In this document: positions 12,648 through 12,721 of the stretch, piece after piece
Position numbering within the stretch: the first letter of the stretch is position 1
Layout: every line of letters starts with the position of its first letter
From: RGIG1995 sp045126815
GTDB taxonomy: Bacteria; Bacillota; Clostridia; Oscillospirales; CAG-272
Direction of reading: 5' to 3'
Length of the DNA: 12,721 nt
Assembly: GCA_045126815.1 (NCBI GenBank)
Contig: JBGVPD010000062.1
Location: 1 to 12,721 of the forward strand
Program-made: the position numbers and the translations under genes
The notes under the pieces: generated by a model
What the model was told of the DNA's origin: nothing
Databases searched by the model: none
What the model saw: the letters and a program-made list of their open reading frames with translations, nothing else

Positions 12648-12721
12648 AATTCGCAAGGTGTTTGACACCGACAAACCCGTAAAGGCATTGGCAAGCGTAA
12701 CCATCGAAAACAAAATTGCCA
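12631..12721 (+). CDS. Second SpoVG-family protein (5' end only, cut by the window edge)
   Basis: Only the first 30 codons are present. MKYQVKIRKVFDTDKPVKAL followed by ASVTIENKIA matches the N-terminal strand and the ALASVTI core of the SpoVG family and parallels the preceding gene, so the two look like a tandem duplication. GGAGG (12617-12621) lies nine bases before the ATG, inside the 3' end of the upstream gene, and the 17-nt overlap points to coupled translation. The glycine-phenylalanine core motif that would confirm the family lies beyond the window. Confidence 0.72.
   Translation, partial: MKYQVKIRKVFDTDKPVKALASVTIENKIA

Larger units (their letters stand above)
9848..12721 (+). mobile_element. 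Putative start of an integrative/conjugative element (partial, runs off the window)
   Basis: Downstream of the lysS terminator the gene content changes from housekeeping to ParA, ParB and tandem SpoVG-family proteins, a set often found at the start of conjugative or plasmid-like elements in Clostridia. Glutamine codons switch from mainly CAG in lysS to mainly CAA in parA and parB. The junction carries phased short repeats, three successive terminators and an AT-rich dyad. The exact left edge is unknown. It could be just after 9847 or within 10027-10065. No integrase, relaxase, coupling protein or duplicated target site is visible, so the assignment rests on cargo, codon use and context. Confidence 0.5.

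Overview
The window looks like the chromosome of a low-GC Gram-positive anaerobe of the class Clostridia. The evidence is strong AGGAGG-type ribosome binding sites, consensus sigma-A promoters, hairpin-plus-T-run terminators, and Firmicutes gene neighbourhoods (prmA-rsmE, ftsE-ftsX-hydrolase-S41 peptidase, greA-lysS). I cannot name a genus from the sequence alone.

Layout: (1) Bases 1-502 carry no gene. They hold two dispersed-repeat-like blocks of nested hairpins and the prmA promoter. (2) Bases 503-9797 hold nine forward-strand housekeeping genes. They are prmA (ribosomal protein L11 methyltransferase), rsmE (16S rRNA m3U1498 methyltransferase, with its own consensus promoter), a CdaR/PucR-type regulator, ftsE and ftsX, a secreted coiled-coil M23 peptidase, an S41 C-terminal processing peptidase with an intact catalytic Ser/Lys/Gln set, greA and lysS. 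A strong terminator follows lysS. FtsEX and the M23 enzyme form a plausible cell-wall hydrolase activation unit, and the S41 enzyme is a plausible processing partner outside the membrane. (3) Bases 9848-10494 form a gene-poor junction. It holds four helically phased TTAANCCA repeats, two further terminators, an AT-rich imperfect dyad, and then about 390 nt of more GC-balanced sequence rich in hairpins. That last part contains a textbook kink-turn, two long-range helices, a 34-codon small ORF with a good ribosome binding site, and a 15-bp hairpin followed at once by a GAAA-tetraloop hairpin just before the parA ribosome binding site. (4) Bases 10495-12721 hold parA (GTG start), parB (TTG start, overlapping parA), a terminator, and two tandem SpoVG-family genes, the second cut by the window edge.

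I read region 4, with region 3 as its edge, as the start of an integrative or conjugative element inserted downstream of lysS. The support is the cargo (ParA/ParB plus SpoVG-like genes), a switch from mainly CAG to mainly CAA glutamine codons, and the insulating terminators. No integrase, relaxase or opposite end is visible.

The best candidates for something undescribed are the structured parA leader with its embedded small ORF, the phased TTAANCCA array, and a near-perfect 27-bp dyad inside parB that could be a parS-like site.
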